Assembly (NCBI GenBank): GCA_965204655.1
Contig: OZ241998.1
Coordinates: 1,612,001-1,676,000, forward strand
Direction of reading: 5' to 3'
Origin: CATQHL01 sp965204655
Lineage (GTDB): Bacteria; Actinomycetota; Acidimicrobiia; Acidimicrobiales; CATQHL01
DNA: 64,000 nt
The position numbers and the translations under genes are program-made. The notes under the pieces were generated by a model. The model was not told the origin of the DNA, made no database searches, and was given only the letters and a program-made list of their open reading frames with translations. Below are positions 33,233 to 42,124 of the stretch, in pieces (position 1 is the first letter of the stretch; every line of letters begins with the position of its first letter).

Positions 33233-34942
33233 CTAAGTCGGCGGACGCTTCGGGGAGCGCCGGTCTCCGAAACGATCGGTAGGCCAAGCAGGCGGGCAGC
33301 CCCGGGCCAGCCAAGTTGCAGCCGCTACCGCCGCGAACACTGCATCGGAGCCGTTCACAGGCGCTTCCGTGCTCGGGACTATGCGCACTTCTACCTTCGG
33401 AGAAGACAACGCAGGAACCACCCCGAAGGAACGCACCGTGAGATCCGCCACCGATCCTTCGGGCGTGACGGCGACGGCTTCCGAAGTCACTAGACCGTAC
33501 GCCATGTGGGCGGCCCCAATGCAGTAGGAACGCAGCGTGACCGCATCCAACGCCACACCGCAGCACACCTCCACTTCAATGACCTCCTCGCTCCCAGGAC
33601 GCAGCCAAGCCATTGCCTCCCCGCCGCCTGGGAACTTCACCGGTTCAAGCCTTCCTTGCGCTCCAGCCAGCAGCGCCGTGACCTCCGCAACCACGGCGGC
33701 GCGGGCGTGCATCGTCGTAGGCGGGCCGGGCACTTCGTATTCTTCGACCTTTAGGTCAGTAGCCGCCGCAGCCGCAACTTCGGGCAGACCCCGGGTTCGA
33801 ACCGCCCGCAGAACCCCTCTGCCATCGGGATTCGCTACCCCCGCCAAAGGCGGACGCTTCGGCCCTAGGCGGACTGCGTCCTCGCGGGAATACAGGACGC
33901 GCACCGCTCGGCCGGTCTCGTCCGCCAAGCGCCGTGCGACAGCCCTAACCTCGCTGGAGCGCTTCCCGCCGAAGGCGCCGCCGTTGCCTAGGGGATTGGC
34001 GGGCTCGCCTCCTGGCAAGCACCAGGAGGCGTCGAGCTCCAGGTAAGCGGGCTCCACCCAACTAGTCCTCAGGGTGCTGGCCCAGTCGCCTGGAGGCGCT
34101 TCCAAAGGCGGTTCGGGGAGGAGGGTGCTGCGCCGCCCGGCCGGCTGGCCTGCGGCTGCGCGCGCCTCTGAGATGCTCTCCCCCAGCGCCCAGCCACCAC
34201 CAGGGACAGGCACGGCAACCAAGGCTCCGAAAGGCGCAGCGTCGTCCCCAAATCCACCCTCTCCCAGCGCCACCGAAGCGCCCACCGACTGCGGACAGCC
34301 GCCCTCAAGCTGCGCCCTGGCCGCAGCGGCGCGAAGGTCTCGCCGGCGATCTGCCGCCGGAGGCCAGTCCTCCCCGCCGCCGGCGGCAACGGGGGCGGGC
34401 GGCTTTGCGGCCGAATTCGAGTTCTCACCCGAAAGAGAGGGGGAGGAGTCGTCTGAGCAAGCCGCCGGCGGGGGCAGTCCATCATCCGCCTCCGCCACCT
34501 CATCCCAGGCCTCAAGAATGGTCTGCCACCCCGTGCAGCGGCAGAGATGGGCAGCCAGGGCGCGGCGAGGGTCGCCTTCGGACGACGACTTGCGGCGAAG
34601 ACCTTCAAAGCGAAGGATGATCCCGGGCGTGCAGAACCCGCACTGGCTCGCTCCGGTGCTGCAGAACGCCTCTGCCCACTCCGCTGCGGCGTCTCCCAAT
34701 CCCTCAAGCGTGGTCACCCGTCTGCCCGCAACCCGGCGAGCCGGCGTGACGCAGGAAACGCGCGGCATCCCGTCCACTAGGACGGTGCAAGCACCGCACT
34801 GACCCTGGGGGCTGCAGCCGTCCTTCACGCTGCGGATTCCCAGGAATTCCCGCAGCAGCCACAGCAGCGATGCGCCTTCGTCCGGAGCAGTCACCAACCG
34901 ATCATTTACGTGCAGCGCTATCTCTGGGCTAGAAGCGTGCAA
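33233..34942 (-). CDS. Reduced 2Fe-2S / molybdopterin hydroxylase-type fusion protein
   Basis: Residues about 8-155 form the electron-transfer half of a xanthine dehydrogenase-family enzyme: CSPQGQCGAC with a later Cys for the plant-type cluster, then CGFCTPG and CRCTG for the second cluster. After an Ala/Pro-rich linker, a shortened molybdopterin-domain-like part carries NPLGNGGAFGGKRSSEV and VRVLYSREDAVRLGPKR. This part is about 330 residues; a full subunit is about 750, and I cannot find the catalytic Glu. Start is TTG at 34942, which is uncertain. Substrate unknown. Confidence 0.65.
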   Translation of the reverse strand: MHASSPEIALHVNDRLVTAPDEGASLLWLLREFLGIRSVKDGCSPQGQCGACTVLVDGMPRVSCVTPARRVAGRRVTTLEGLGDAAAEWAEAFCSTGASQCGFCTPGIILRFEGLRRKSSSEGDPRRALAAHLCRCTGWQTILEAWDEVAEADDGLPPPAACSDDSSPSLSGENSNSAAKPPAPVAAGGGEDWPPAADRRRDLRAAAARAQLEGGCPQSVGASVALGEGGFGDDAAPFGALVAVPVPGGGWALGESISEARAAAGQPAGRRSTLLPEPPLEAPPGDWASTLRTSWVEPAYLELDASWCLPGGEPANPLGNGGAFGGKRSSEVRAVARRLADETGRAVRVLYSREDAVRLGPKRPPLAGVANPDGRGVLRAVRTRGLPEVAAAAATDLKVEEYEVPGPPTTMHARAAVVAEVTALLAGAQGRLEPVKFPGGGEAMAWLRPGSEEVIEVEVCCGVALDAVTLRSYCIGAAHMAYGLVTSEAVAVTPEGSVADLTVRSFGVVPALSSPKVEVRIVPSTEAPVNGSDAVFAAVAAATWLARGCPPAWPTDRFGDRRSPKRPPT

Positions 34943-35062
34943 GCGACCGACTTCTTGCGGATTCGGTTCTAGAGAATCGGGCTTGAGACGCCGAGACGGC
35001 GGCGAAGCATCCCCCGATTCAGGAAAGGGTGCCCCCCTGTGAATGAACTTGGCGCAGGTCGG

Positions 35063-35392
35063 CTAGCTGAAGGACTGACCGCAACCGCAGGTGCGCTGAG
35101 CGTTGGGATTGTCGATTGAAAAACCTGCGTTCTGCAGGCTGTCGCTGTAATCGAGGGTGGCGCCCTGGAGAAGCATCGCACTGGAAGGATCCACCATCAC
35201 CCGGACTTCTCCGAAGGTTGCGGCGGCGTCGTCCTCGTTTACCTCAGAATCGAAGAACATTTCGTAGTTGAAACCCGAGCAGCCGCCTGGTCTGACCGCC
35301 ACGCGCAGAAAGAGGTCTTCCTCGCCTTCCTGGCCTTCCTGTTCAAGCAGTTCGCCGACTTTCTCTGCGGCCGTAGGGGTCAGCGTGAGCAT
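35063..35392 (-). CDS. erpA: Fe-S cluster insertion protein ErpA/HesB family
   Basis: An A-type carrier of 109 residues delivering Fe-S clusters. The three conserved Cys are in GGCSGFNYEMFF and the C-terminal CGCGQSF. The ATG at 35392 has GAAAGG upstream; the longer frame to 35491 has no family match there. It is divergent from mrp, another Fe-S carrier, across 246 bp. Confidence 0.92.
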   Translation of the reverse strand: MLTLTPTAAEKVGELLEQEGQEGEEDLFLRVAVRPGGCSGFNYEMFFDSEVNEDDAAATFGEVRVMVDPSSAMLLQGATLDYSDSLQNAGFSIDNPNAQRTCGCGQSFS

Positions 35393-35584
35393 CCTTTCAC
35401 CTTTCTGTACTTGGTTCTCAACTCTTGAAGATGGTCTCGTAGATGACCTCGTCTTCTGGTCGTTTCCCGGTCGCTTCAGGGCCTCCCCCAAGTCGTCTCC
35501 CCGTGGAGAGTCAACTAGAACATCGACCCGTCAAAGAACGATTACTAGTCTATCCGTCCGCCTGCAGTCTTGTCACACCTTGCG

Positions 35585-35632
35585 CGTCGGAGGGGCGCCT
35601 TAGCACGTCGGAGGGACTCGCTTAAATACACT
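35585..35632 (+). promoter_or_regulatory. Direct repeats and leaderless promoter of mrp
   Basis: CGTCGGAGGG occurs at 35585-35594 and 35606-35615, exactly 21 bp apart (two helical turns). TACACT at 35627-35632 lies 6 nt before the mrp ATG, so the second repeat covers the -35 region. This is a candidate operator for a regulator of the mrp-selA-selB run. Confidence 0.5.
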
Positions 35633-35638
35633 CCCAAC

Positions 35639-36835
35639 ATGACTGCTAGCCCGTCGCCGCCGAACGCCGAGCAGATAACCGACCTCCTGCGCGACGTAAT
35701 CGACCCAGAACTTGGCAGCAACATCGTCGAGTTAGGAATGGTCAAAGGGACCGAAATCGACTCGAACGGATGCGTGGAAGTGACCATCGCCCTGACCACG
35801 CTCGGCTGCCCGCTGAGGGCGCAGATACAACGAGACGTCAAAGACCGCATCGCAACCCTCGCTGGCGTAGAGAGTTGCAAAATCAACTGGACGGAACTCA
35901 CGCCTGAGGAGAAGTCCAAGACCATGGCCACCGCCCGCAAGAACGTGGCGGAGCGGGCTCCAGACACCGAAATCCCCTCAACGACTCGCGTCCTGTTGAT
36001 TTCATCCGGGAAGGGGGGGGTGGGGAAGTCCTCCATCGCAGTAAACCTCGCCGTGGCGCTTGCGGAGAGCGGGCGCAGCATAGGGCTGTTGGACGCAGAC
36101 ATCTGGGGATACTCGGTACCCCGGATGTTGGGGATCAGCGGGCGGCTGGAAGGAACAGCCGAGCAACGGAAGATACTCCCCACGTCTCTCAAAGTGGGCA
36201 AAGGAACCCTCAAGGTGGTCTCCATGGGCCTTCTAGTGGAAGACGAGCAGACCGCCCTCATGTGGCGCGGCCTCATCCTGAACAGAGCCGTGCGGCACTT
36301 TCTGGAAGACGTGCTGTGGGGGCCGATGGACTTCCTCGTCGTGGACATGCCCCCCGGCACGGGAGACGTGCAGATGGGAGTGGCCAAACTCCTCCCGCGA
36401 GCCGAGATGATTATCATCACCACCCCGTCTCGCAGCGTCCAGAACGTGGCGGCGCGAGCAGCCCGAATGGGGCGCAACAACTATCTGAGGATTGCGGGCG
36501 TGATAGAAAACATGACCGCCTTCACGTCTTCAGACGGCGCGAGGCACGAACTCTTCGGCAGCGGCGGAGGGGAATCCTTAGCAGCCGAAATCGGAGCGCC
36601 TTTCCTCGGCGGGGTGCCGATCGACCCTAAAGTCTCCCCTAGCAGCGATGCGGGAAAGCCGTTCGTGCTCGACGACGGGGAAGCGGCAGACGCCATACGA
36701 GCCGTGGCGGAAAAGCTCATCACCGAAACGGTCTCAGCAGGAGCGCTGGCCTCGTGCAGCGCCCAGCAACTGCTGGGATTCTCCGCGGGAGTCCAACCCG
36801 GCGAGCCAACCGAATCTCCGGTCAGCATCACCTGA
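35639..36835 (+). CDS. mrp: Mrp/NBP35-type Fe-S carrier P-loop ATPase
   Basis: The 398-residue protein has a MIP18 (DUF59) domain at residues about 8-85 and a ParA-like ATPase with SSGKGGVGKSSIAVNLAVAL. The C-terminal segment that often carries CxxC for a bridging cluster reads ENMTAFTSSDG here, so that pair is absent. The ATG at 35639 follows TACACT by 6 nt (leaderless); the longer frame starting at 35570 is not needed. It leads selA and selB with gaps of 5 and 7 nt. Confidence 0.92.
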   Translation: MTASPSPPNAEQITDLLRDVIDPELGSNIVELGMVKGTEIDSNGCVEVTIALTTLGCPLRAQIQRDVKDRIATLAGVESCKINWTELTPEEKSKTMATARKNVAERAPDTEIPSTTRVLLISSGKGGVGKSSIAVNLAVALAESGRSIGLLDADIWGYSVPRMLGISGRLEGTAEQRKILPTSLKVGKGTLKVVSMGLLVEDEQTALMWRGLILNRAVRHFLEDVLWGPMDFLVVDMPPGTGDVQMGVAKLLPRAEMIIITTPSRSVQNVAARAARMGRNNYLRIAGVIENMTAFTSSDGARHELFGSGGGESLAAEIGAPFLGGVPIDPKVSPSSDAGKPFVLDDGEAADAIRAVAEKLITETVSAGALASCSAQQLLGFSAGVQPGEPTESPVSIT

Positions 36836-36840
36836 TCAGG

Positions 36841-38178
36841 ATGGCCGAAGACAAGAACGGCGCCGCGGGAAACTCCCGCCCGCCCGGGGTGGACGCTCTG
36901 GCTCGATCCCTGGCCGACACCGGAATCCCGCACCCTCTCCTGGTCGTTGCCGCCCGGCAAGCCATCGCTGAAGGCAACCCCAGCAGAGCTCGAGCCATCG
37001 CACTCTCGGGAGCCGAGGCACTTCTGCAACCGGTAATCAACGCCACAGGAGTCCTTCTTCACACCAACCTGGGTCGGGCGCCGCTCTCCGCAGAGGGGGC
37101 GGACGCTGCGGACGCTGCAGTCCGCTACAACAACCTGGAATTCGACACCGCTCAAGGAAAGCGCGGACGGCGCGGCGCGCTCACTGCCGAATTGCTAGCA
37201 CAACTCTGCGGCGCAGAGGCCGCCCATGTGGTGAACAACTGCGCGGCGGCAGTGACCCTCGTTCTCGCTGGGATGGCCGAAGGAAGAGGGGTAGTCGTTT
37301 CGCGCAGCGAACTAGTTGAGATCGGCGGGGGATTCAGAGTTCCCGAAGTCATCTCCGCGGGGGGGGCTCGTCTCATAGAAGTCGGCACCACCAACCGCAC
37401 CCGGCGCGCCGACTACCAAAAAGCCCTGGACGAACCGAGCAATGATGCCGCCCTGTGTCTCAAAGTCCACCAGTCCAACTATCGCATCGTGGGGTTCACC
37501 GAAGCTGCCTCCACTGCCGATTTAGCCGACCTCCCCGCTCCCTTGGCAGTGGACATAGGCTCCGGTCTCCTCGATGAGGCCTGTCCGTGGCTGCGCTCCG
37601 GCAAACCCCCCTGGCTGCAGAGTGAGCCCGCCGCCCGCCAGACTCTCGCATCCGGCGCCGACCTAGTCACCTTTTCGGGCGACAAACTCCTAGGCGGACC
37701 GCAGGCGGGGATAATCGCCGGCAAGGCGGAATACGTCAAGCGGTGCTCTCGGCATCCGTTGGCGAGGGCTTTTCGGGTTGGCGGGCTGATCCTGGACGAA
37801 CTTCAATCGCTCGCCCTCACTTACCTGCGGCGGCGCGGGGACGACATCCCCTTTTGGCGGATGGCCGCCCTGTCGCAGGACGAACTCCTGAAGAGGGCGA
37901 AGACCCTAGGAGTCGGGACTCCCGTAAAGATGACCGCCACCACAGGGGGGGGAACTCTCCCGGGCATCGAGATACCCTCAGCCGGCATCAGACTCGACGG
38001 CGACTTCACGCAGTGGTTGAGAAACACCTCCGGGGGGCGTCCGCCGATCGTCTCAAGGGTCTACGAACGCAAGACCTACCTGGACTTGCGAACGGTAGAC
38101 CCCCTCGATGACGCCGTCCTGGCCGAAGCAATCCCTGAAGCGCTGAAGCACCCGACGCTGCAGGCGGCGAGCGCTTGA
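36841..38178 (+). CDS. selA: L-seryl-tRNA(Sec) selenium transferase
   Basis: SelA is a PLP enzyme that converts Ser-tRNA-Sec to Sec-tRNA-Sec using selenophosphate. The PLP Lys lies in TFSGDKLLGGPQAGII, and VINATGVLLHTNLGRAPLS and HVVNNCAAAV are conserved. The 445-residue length is normal. The ATG at 36841 lies 5 nt after mrp, and selB starts 7 nt after its stop. With SelB and tRNA-Sec this shows selenocysteine synthesis. Confidence 0.95.
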   Translation: MAEDKNGAAGNSRPPGVDALARSLADTGIPHPLLVVAARQAIAEGNPSRARAIALSGAEALLQPVINATGVLLHTNLGRAPLSAEGADAADAAVRYNNLEFDTAQGKRGRRGALTAELLAQLCGAEAAHVVNNCAAAVTLVLAGMAEGRGVVVSRSELVEIGGGFRVPEVISAGGARLIEVGTTNRTRRADYQKALDEPSNDAALCLKVHQSNYRIVGFTEAASTADLADLPAPLAVDIGSGLLDEACPWLRSGKPPWLQSEPAARQTLASGADLVTFSGDKLLGGPQAGIIAGKAEYVKRCSRHPLARAFRVGGLILDELQSLALTYLRRRGDDIPFWRMAALSQDELLKRAKTLGVGTPVKMTATTGGGTLPGIEIPSAGIRLDGDFTQWLRNTSGGRPPIVSRVYERKTYLDLRTVDPLDDAVLAEAIPEALKHPTLQAASA

Positions 38179-38185
38179 GGCAGTC

Positions 38186-39910
38186 ATGCGCGTCGTCGCC
38201 ACCGCAGGTCACGTAGACCACGGCAAGTCCACCCTGGTAAAAGCCCTCACCGGCGTAAATCCCGACCGCTGGGATGAGGAGCGCCGGCGGGGCCTGACGA
38301 TCGACCTGGGGTTTGCGGCAGCGGAGTTGCCGGGCGGAGAGACCTTCGCCTTTGTGGACGTTCCAGGGCACGTTCGATTCATCGCGAACATGCTGGCCGG
38401 AGTGGGCGCGGTGGACGCCTGCTGTTTCGTGGTCGACGCAAACGAAGGCTGGAAGCCGCAGTCAGAAGAGCACCTTCGCATCCTGGAATTGCTTGGGATC
38501 AAGCACGGACTCGTTGCCCTTACCAAGGCCGACTTGCTCGATGAGGAACTGCTGGAGATAGCCCAACTCGAAGTGGCCGACCGCCTAGCGGACACTTTTC
38601 TGGCCGAAGCGGAAATAGTGGCCGTGGACAGCCTCTCCCTCAGAGGGATACCCGAGCTGCAAGGAGCATTGGCAAGGCTGCTAGAGCGCACGCCGGCGGC
38701 GGCGGACGAAGACAGACCCCGGCTGTGGGTAGACCGCTCTTTCGTCATCCAAGGATCGGGCACGGTGGTCACCGGCACGCTCACAGGCGGAAGCCTGGAA
38801 CGCGAAGACGAAATTCTGCTGTGCCCTGGGCAGAAGAAGGTAAGGGTCCGTGCGCTCCAGTCGCAGGGAGCGGCTCGGAACCGAATTCCCCCCGGTTACC
38901 GAACGGCCTTGAACCTGACTGGGGTTGCGCGCCACCAAGTTCGGCGAGGCTGCGCCCTGGTGCGAGCGGGTCAGTGGCACATGACCGGTCTGATCGACGC
39001 CGCGCTGCAGGTAATGGATAGCGTCACGCACCCAATCTCGCACCGCGGTGCTTACTTCGCATACCTGGGATCCGGGGAGTTCCCTGCGAAAATTCGCATC
39101 CTTGGGGCGAGGGAATTGCAGCCGGGATCCGAAGGGTTAGTTCGCATCTACCTGCCGCACCGCCTTCCGCTGCGACCGGGAGACCGCTACGTGCTGCGCG
39201 AGAGCGGGAGGGGGGAGACCGTGGGCGGCGGTGAGGTGCTGGACGTCGACCCTCGTCTCCCCGCCTCTCGAGCCAAACCGGATCGAAGACCCGAGAGGGT
39301 CGTGGCGGAGCGCGGCTGGGTGCTTGCCGACGACCTCATGCTTCTCACCGGGGAGCGCCTCACCCCCGACGTCGGGGAATGGGTGGTGTCTCCGCAGGCT
39401 CTCAGCCGCGCAAAAACCGACCTCCTCGCTCGAATTGAAGGCGCCGGGGCGCTAGGTCTAGACGTCGCCAGGCTGTCGGGCCGGGAAAGGGCGCTGCTAG
39501 ACGAACTAGACGGCATCATCACCGGGGGCGGACGGGTGAAGAGGAGCGGAATCGAAGACCCCTTCGAGTCTCACCCCTATCTAGACGCCTTGAAGGCTCA
39601 ACTCTTCACCCCTCCTCCTCCCGACGGAGTCGACCCGGGAGAGCTACGCGAAATGCAGCGTCAGGGGCTCATTTGGATGCGCGACGGCAAGTTCTTCGCC
39701 ACCGCTGCAGTAAAGAAAGCCACAGCGGCCATAGGCGAACTGCTAGCGGATCACCCGGAAGGGTTCACAGTCGCTGAATTCCGTGATTTCTTGGGTACCA
39801 CTCGAAAGTACGCGCTTCCGCTGCTAGCAGAACTCGACGAAAAGGGAGTAACCCGGCGCAACGGCGATCTGAGGGTCGCGGGACCTCGAATGGAGTCGCT
39901 GCAAGCCTGA
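38186..39910 (+). CDS. selB: Selenocysteine-specific elongation factor
   Basis: SelB is an EF-Tu-like GTPase that carries Sec-tRNA to UGA codons marked by SECIS. The G1 motif TAGHVDHGKSTLVKALTG and the DVPGHVRFI motif are present. The C-terminal third has winged-helix repeats for SECIS binding, in a total of 574 residues, slightly shorter than E. coli SelB. No selenoprotein gene is recognised nearby, and SelD is not in this window. Confidence 0.95.
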   Translation: MRVVATAGHVDHGKSTLVKALTGVNPDRWDEERRRGLTIDLGFAAAELPGGETFAFVDVPGHVRFIANMLAGVGAVDACCFVVDANEGWKPQSEEHLRILELLGIKHGLVALTKADLLDEELLEIAQLEVADRLADTFLAEAEIVAVDSLSLRGIPELQGALARLLERTPAAADEDRPRLWVDRSFVIQGSGTVVTGTLTGGSLEREDEILLCPGQKKVRVRALQSQGAARNRIPPGYRTALNLTGVARHQVRRGCALVRAGQWHMTGLIDAALQVMDSVTHPISHRGAYFAYLGSGEFPAKIRILGARELQPGSEGLVRIYLPHRLPLRPGDRYVLRESGRGETVGGGEVLDVDPRLPASRAKPDRRPERVVAERGWVLADDLMLLTGERLTPDVGEWVVSPQALSRAKTDLLARIEGAGALGLDVARLSGRERALLDELDGIITGGGRVKRSGIEDPFESHPYLDALKAQLFTPPPPDGVDPGELREMQRQGLIWMRDGKFFATAAVKKATAAIGELLADHPEGFTVAEFRDFLGTTRKYALPLLAELDEKGVTRRNGDLRVAGPRMESLQA

Positions 39911-39957
39911 CGAAAGTGATGCTGCGACTAGAAGGTCTCAGCGGGGCAGGCTGCGAT

Positions 39958-40206
39958 CTAGAGAAAAACCCTGCGTTCCCGTTCGGTGAGCCCTCCCCAA
40001 ATCCCGTGCGGCTCTTTGATGCCAAGGGCGTAGTCGAGGCACTCTTGGCGCACCTCGCAGCGCGCACAAATCGCCTTGGCACGGCTCTCCCTCTTGAGTT
40101 GATCTTTCTTGCGTTCCGTAGTGCTGGGAGGATAAAAAACGTCCGTGTTGGGGCCGCGGCACGCTGCTCGAACCTGCCATGGGGTTTCCTCTATTTGTGC
40201 GCCCAT
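39958..40206 (-). CDS. whiB: WhiB-family transcription factor
   Basis: An 82-residue Fe-S regulator found only in actinobacteria and their phages. The four ligand Cys are at 16, 47, 50 and 56 (ACRGP and ICARCEVRQEC), with the Wbl turn GIWGGLTERERR after them. The ATG at 40206 follows GAAGGAAG. The 170-nt gap to nfeD leaves room for an upstream promoter. Which paralog it is cannot be told. Confidence 0.93.
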   Translation of the reverse strand: MGAQIEETPWQVRAACRGPNTDVFYPPSTTERKKDQLKRESRAKAICARCEVRQECLDYALGIKEPHGIWGGLTERERRVFL

Positions 40207-40377
40207 ACTTCTTCCTTCACCCCGGAAGGCTAAGGCTAGAAGCAGAAGAGGTGAGTACGACTTCTCAACGTCTGTTATAAAGAACTGCTTCGGGGTTAGT
40301 TGAGGCGCAAATTTCGACGTCTCGGCATCGGGTTGGTTCGGACGCTCCGACAGGCGCTGGCGGGGCCGCTGCTGCGT

Positions 40378-41706
40378 CTACGGCTCTCCGGACTCCTTAG
40401 ACGCATCGGACGCCTCAACATCAGACGTCGGAGAAACCTCCAACAGCAATCCGTCTATCCCCGTGACCTCAACTACGCCGCCAGCCGGTACGGGAGACGC
40501 TCGAAAGGTCTTGGCTCGCCAGAAAGCTCCGTTTATGTCCACCACCCCAAGGGGGTTCACAGGCTCGACGGCAGCGCCCCGCAGTCCGATCATCCACTCC
40601 CTGCCGATCGTGGGAGTCGAAAAGCGCGAGCGTATGAGCGGAGGCATCCCGCCGACCACCCCCAACAGAAGGCACCCCAACCCTCCGAGCATCGGCACCC
40701 AAGACATAGAAACCCCGTTATAAAGCGTCAAGGTGCCAGCAATGACGCTCCCCGTTCCGATGATCGTCCATAACCTCGGCACCCCGGTTTGAACGTCGAT
40801 CGCGAAGGCAAAGAAACCGAAGATAACGAGCGCCACCGCCCAAAGGTTCACGGGCAATGTCACCAAGCCGTAGGCAGCCAGTACACCGCTGACGGCCGCT
40901 ACAGCGCCGGCCACTCCGACGCCTGCCGTGTACAACTCGAGCATCACTAGGAAAAGGGAAGACAACAAGAGCAAGTACGCCACCGGGGGTGACGCAACGG
41001 AGTGCATGAGTCCGCTGACGTAGGAGAGCCCTACGAACCTGACGTCGGTGAGCGGCGTTCTGCGAGGCTGGCCTTCCTCAGTCTCCACAACCTGGGTCTC
41101 AAAGCCCAGATCTTCCAGGGTCAGCAGGAAGTCCCCAAGCGTTTCGGCGGGCGCAGGCACGATTCCTAATTCCAGTGCCTCGTCGTGTGCGACTTTGCTC
41201 GACCGCAGAACCTCCGCCGAAGAACCCCACGGGCTGCCGGAGAGCACGGGAGCACCCGTCTCGCCCAGCCAAGCCCCGGGAGCCAGACCCACGCGGTCGA
41301 CCAGACCGAGCAGTTGCGCCGTCTCCCTTCCGGCTCTGGCTCCGGAAGGCCCCACCCAGGCAGTAACCGGTACGGGAGAGTTCTTGATGGCCGCCGCCAG
41401 TTCAGCGAGTCGTTCGGAATCGACTACAGCGCGAAAGCTGTCAACCCTCAAGACGATCGCCAAAGTGCCTTCTTCGGTAGAAGCCTGAACTATCCGGCCT
41501 TGAACAAAATCCGCCAGGATGGGGTCGAGCAGCCCGGCCATCTCCACCACGACCACCTTCTTGTCGCCGTCCGCAGAATCAGTCTGAGCCTTACTCGGAG
41601 CGGCTAGAAGTCCTACGCCCAGAGGGGCGGCCGCCAGAAGCACCAACAAGAGTCTTGACGCTCGACGGCGGCGGGGTCGAGCGTCAGAACCTTCGCGTTC
41701 TGGCAA
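40378..41706 (-). CDS. NfeD-family membrane protein with degenerate ClpP-like domain
   Basis: A 442-residue protein with an N-terminal signal/anchor, an extracytoplasmic ClpP-class fold, four or so membrane helices (about 240-340) and a C-terminal OB-type NfeD domain. The normal GARAxSAG serine motif reads PSGARAGRETAQL here, so the catalytic Ser is missing and protease activity is doubtful. It begins with TTG 6 nt after a STAS gene, so the two are coupled. It may act in membrane microdomains, as in relatives. Confidence 0.8.
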   Translation of the reverse strand: MPEREGSDARPRRRRASRLLLVLLAAAPLGVGLLAAPSKAQTDSADGDKKVVVVEMAGLLDPILADFVQGRIVQASTEEGTLAIVLRVDSFRAVVDSERLAELAAAIKNSPVPVTAWVGPSGARAGRETAQLLGLVDRVGLAPGAWLGETGAPVLSGSPWGSSAEVLRSSKVAHDEALELGIVPAPAETLGDFLLTLEDLGFETQVVETEEGQPRRTPLTDVRFVGLSYVSGLMHSVASPPVAYLLLLSSLFLVMLELYTAGVGVAGAVAAVSGVLAAYGLVTLPVNLWAVALVIFGFFAFAIDVQTGVPRLWTIIGTGSVIAGTLTLYNGVSMSWVPMLGGLGCLLLGVVGGMPPLIRSRFSTPTIGREWMIGLRGAAVEPVNPLGVVDINGAFWRAKTFRASPVPAGGVVEVTGIDGLLLEVSPTSDVEASDASKESGEP

Positions 41707-41712
41707 CGAACC

Positions 41713-42060
41713 TCAGTCGTCGCCGCTCGGCGTCAGGGCTTCGACTGCGTCGTCCACGGTTTCCACGACGGGCACGATGCGATCGAAACCTGTCGTGTGA
41801 AGCAGCCGAACCAGAGAAGGGTGGGAACAAGAGACTGCGACCTCGCCGCCGTTCTCCCGAACACGACGAATGCCGCCGATCAAGGCGCCGAGGCCTGCGG
41901 AATCCATAAACGGGACCCCCGAGAGCTCGATCACTAGGCTTTCTGCCTCAACCAAGCCTTCAAGCGCTTCCCGAAAGTCGGCGACCGTGTAGGCGTCGAT
42001 CTCTCCAATCGGGCGGCAGACAGGCTTTCCTTTGGCCTCGTATTCTTGAACTTCGAGCAC
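41713..42060 (-). CDS. STAS-domain anti-sigma factor antagonist
   Basis: A 115-residue SpoIIAA/RsbV-like protein. The phosphorylatable Ser is in PFMDSAGLGALIGG. Such proteins are phosphorylated by RsbW-type kinases (one is encoded at 22.6 kb). The GTG follows AGGAGGTGA. It lies divergent from a receiver-domain gene, and both might belong to one signalling route. Confidence 0.88.
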   Translation of the reverse strand: MLEVQEYEAKGKPVCRPIGEIDAYTVADFREALEGLVEAESLVIELSGVPFMDSAGLGALIGGIRRVRENGGEVAVSCSHPSLVRLLHTTGFDRIVPVVETVDDAVEALTPSGDD

Positions 42061-42111
42061 ACCTCACCTCCTGAGTTGGATGGGAAGGCTACAGCAAGAG
42101 CAGCCTCCTAG

Positions 42112-42117
42112 TAGCCT
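42112..42117 (+). promoter_or_regulatory. Leaderless -10 hexamer of the receiver gene
   Basis: TAGCCT is followed by 7 nt and the GTG at 42125. It sets the start inside the longer open frame beginning at 42080. Confidence 0.5.
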
Positions 42118-42124
42118 CCTAGCC

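Noticed and set aside
36481..39910. Selenoprotein with in-frame TGA near selAB
   Set aside because: Neighbouring genes end normally and no truncated known selenoprotein family was found.
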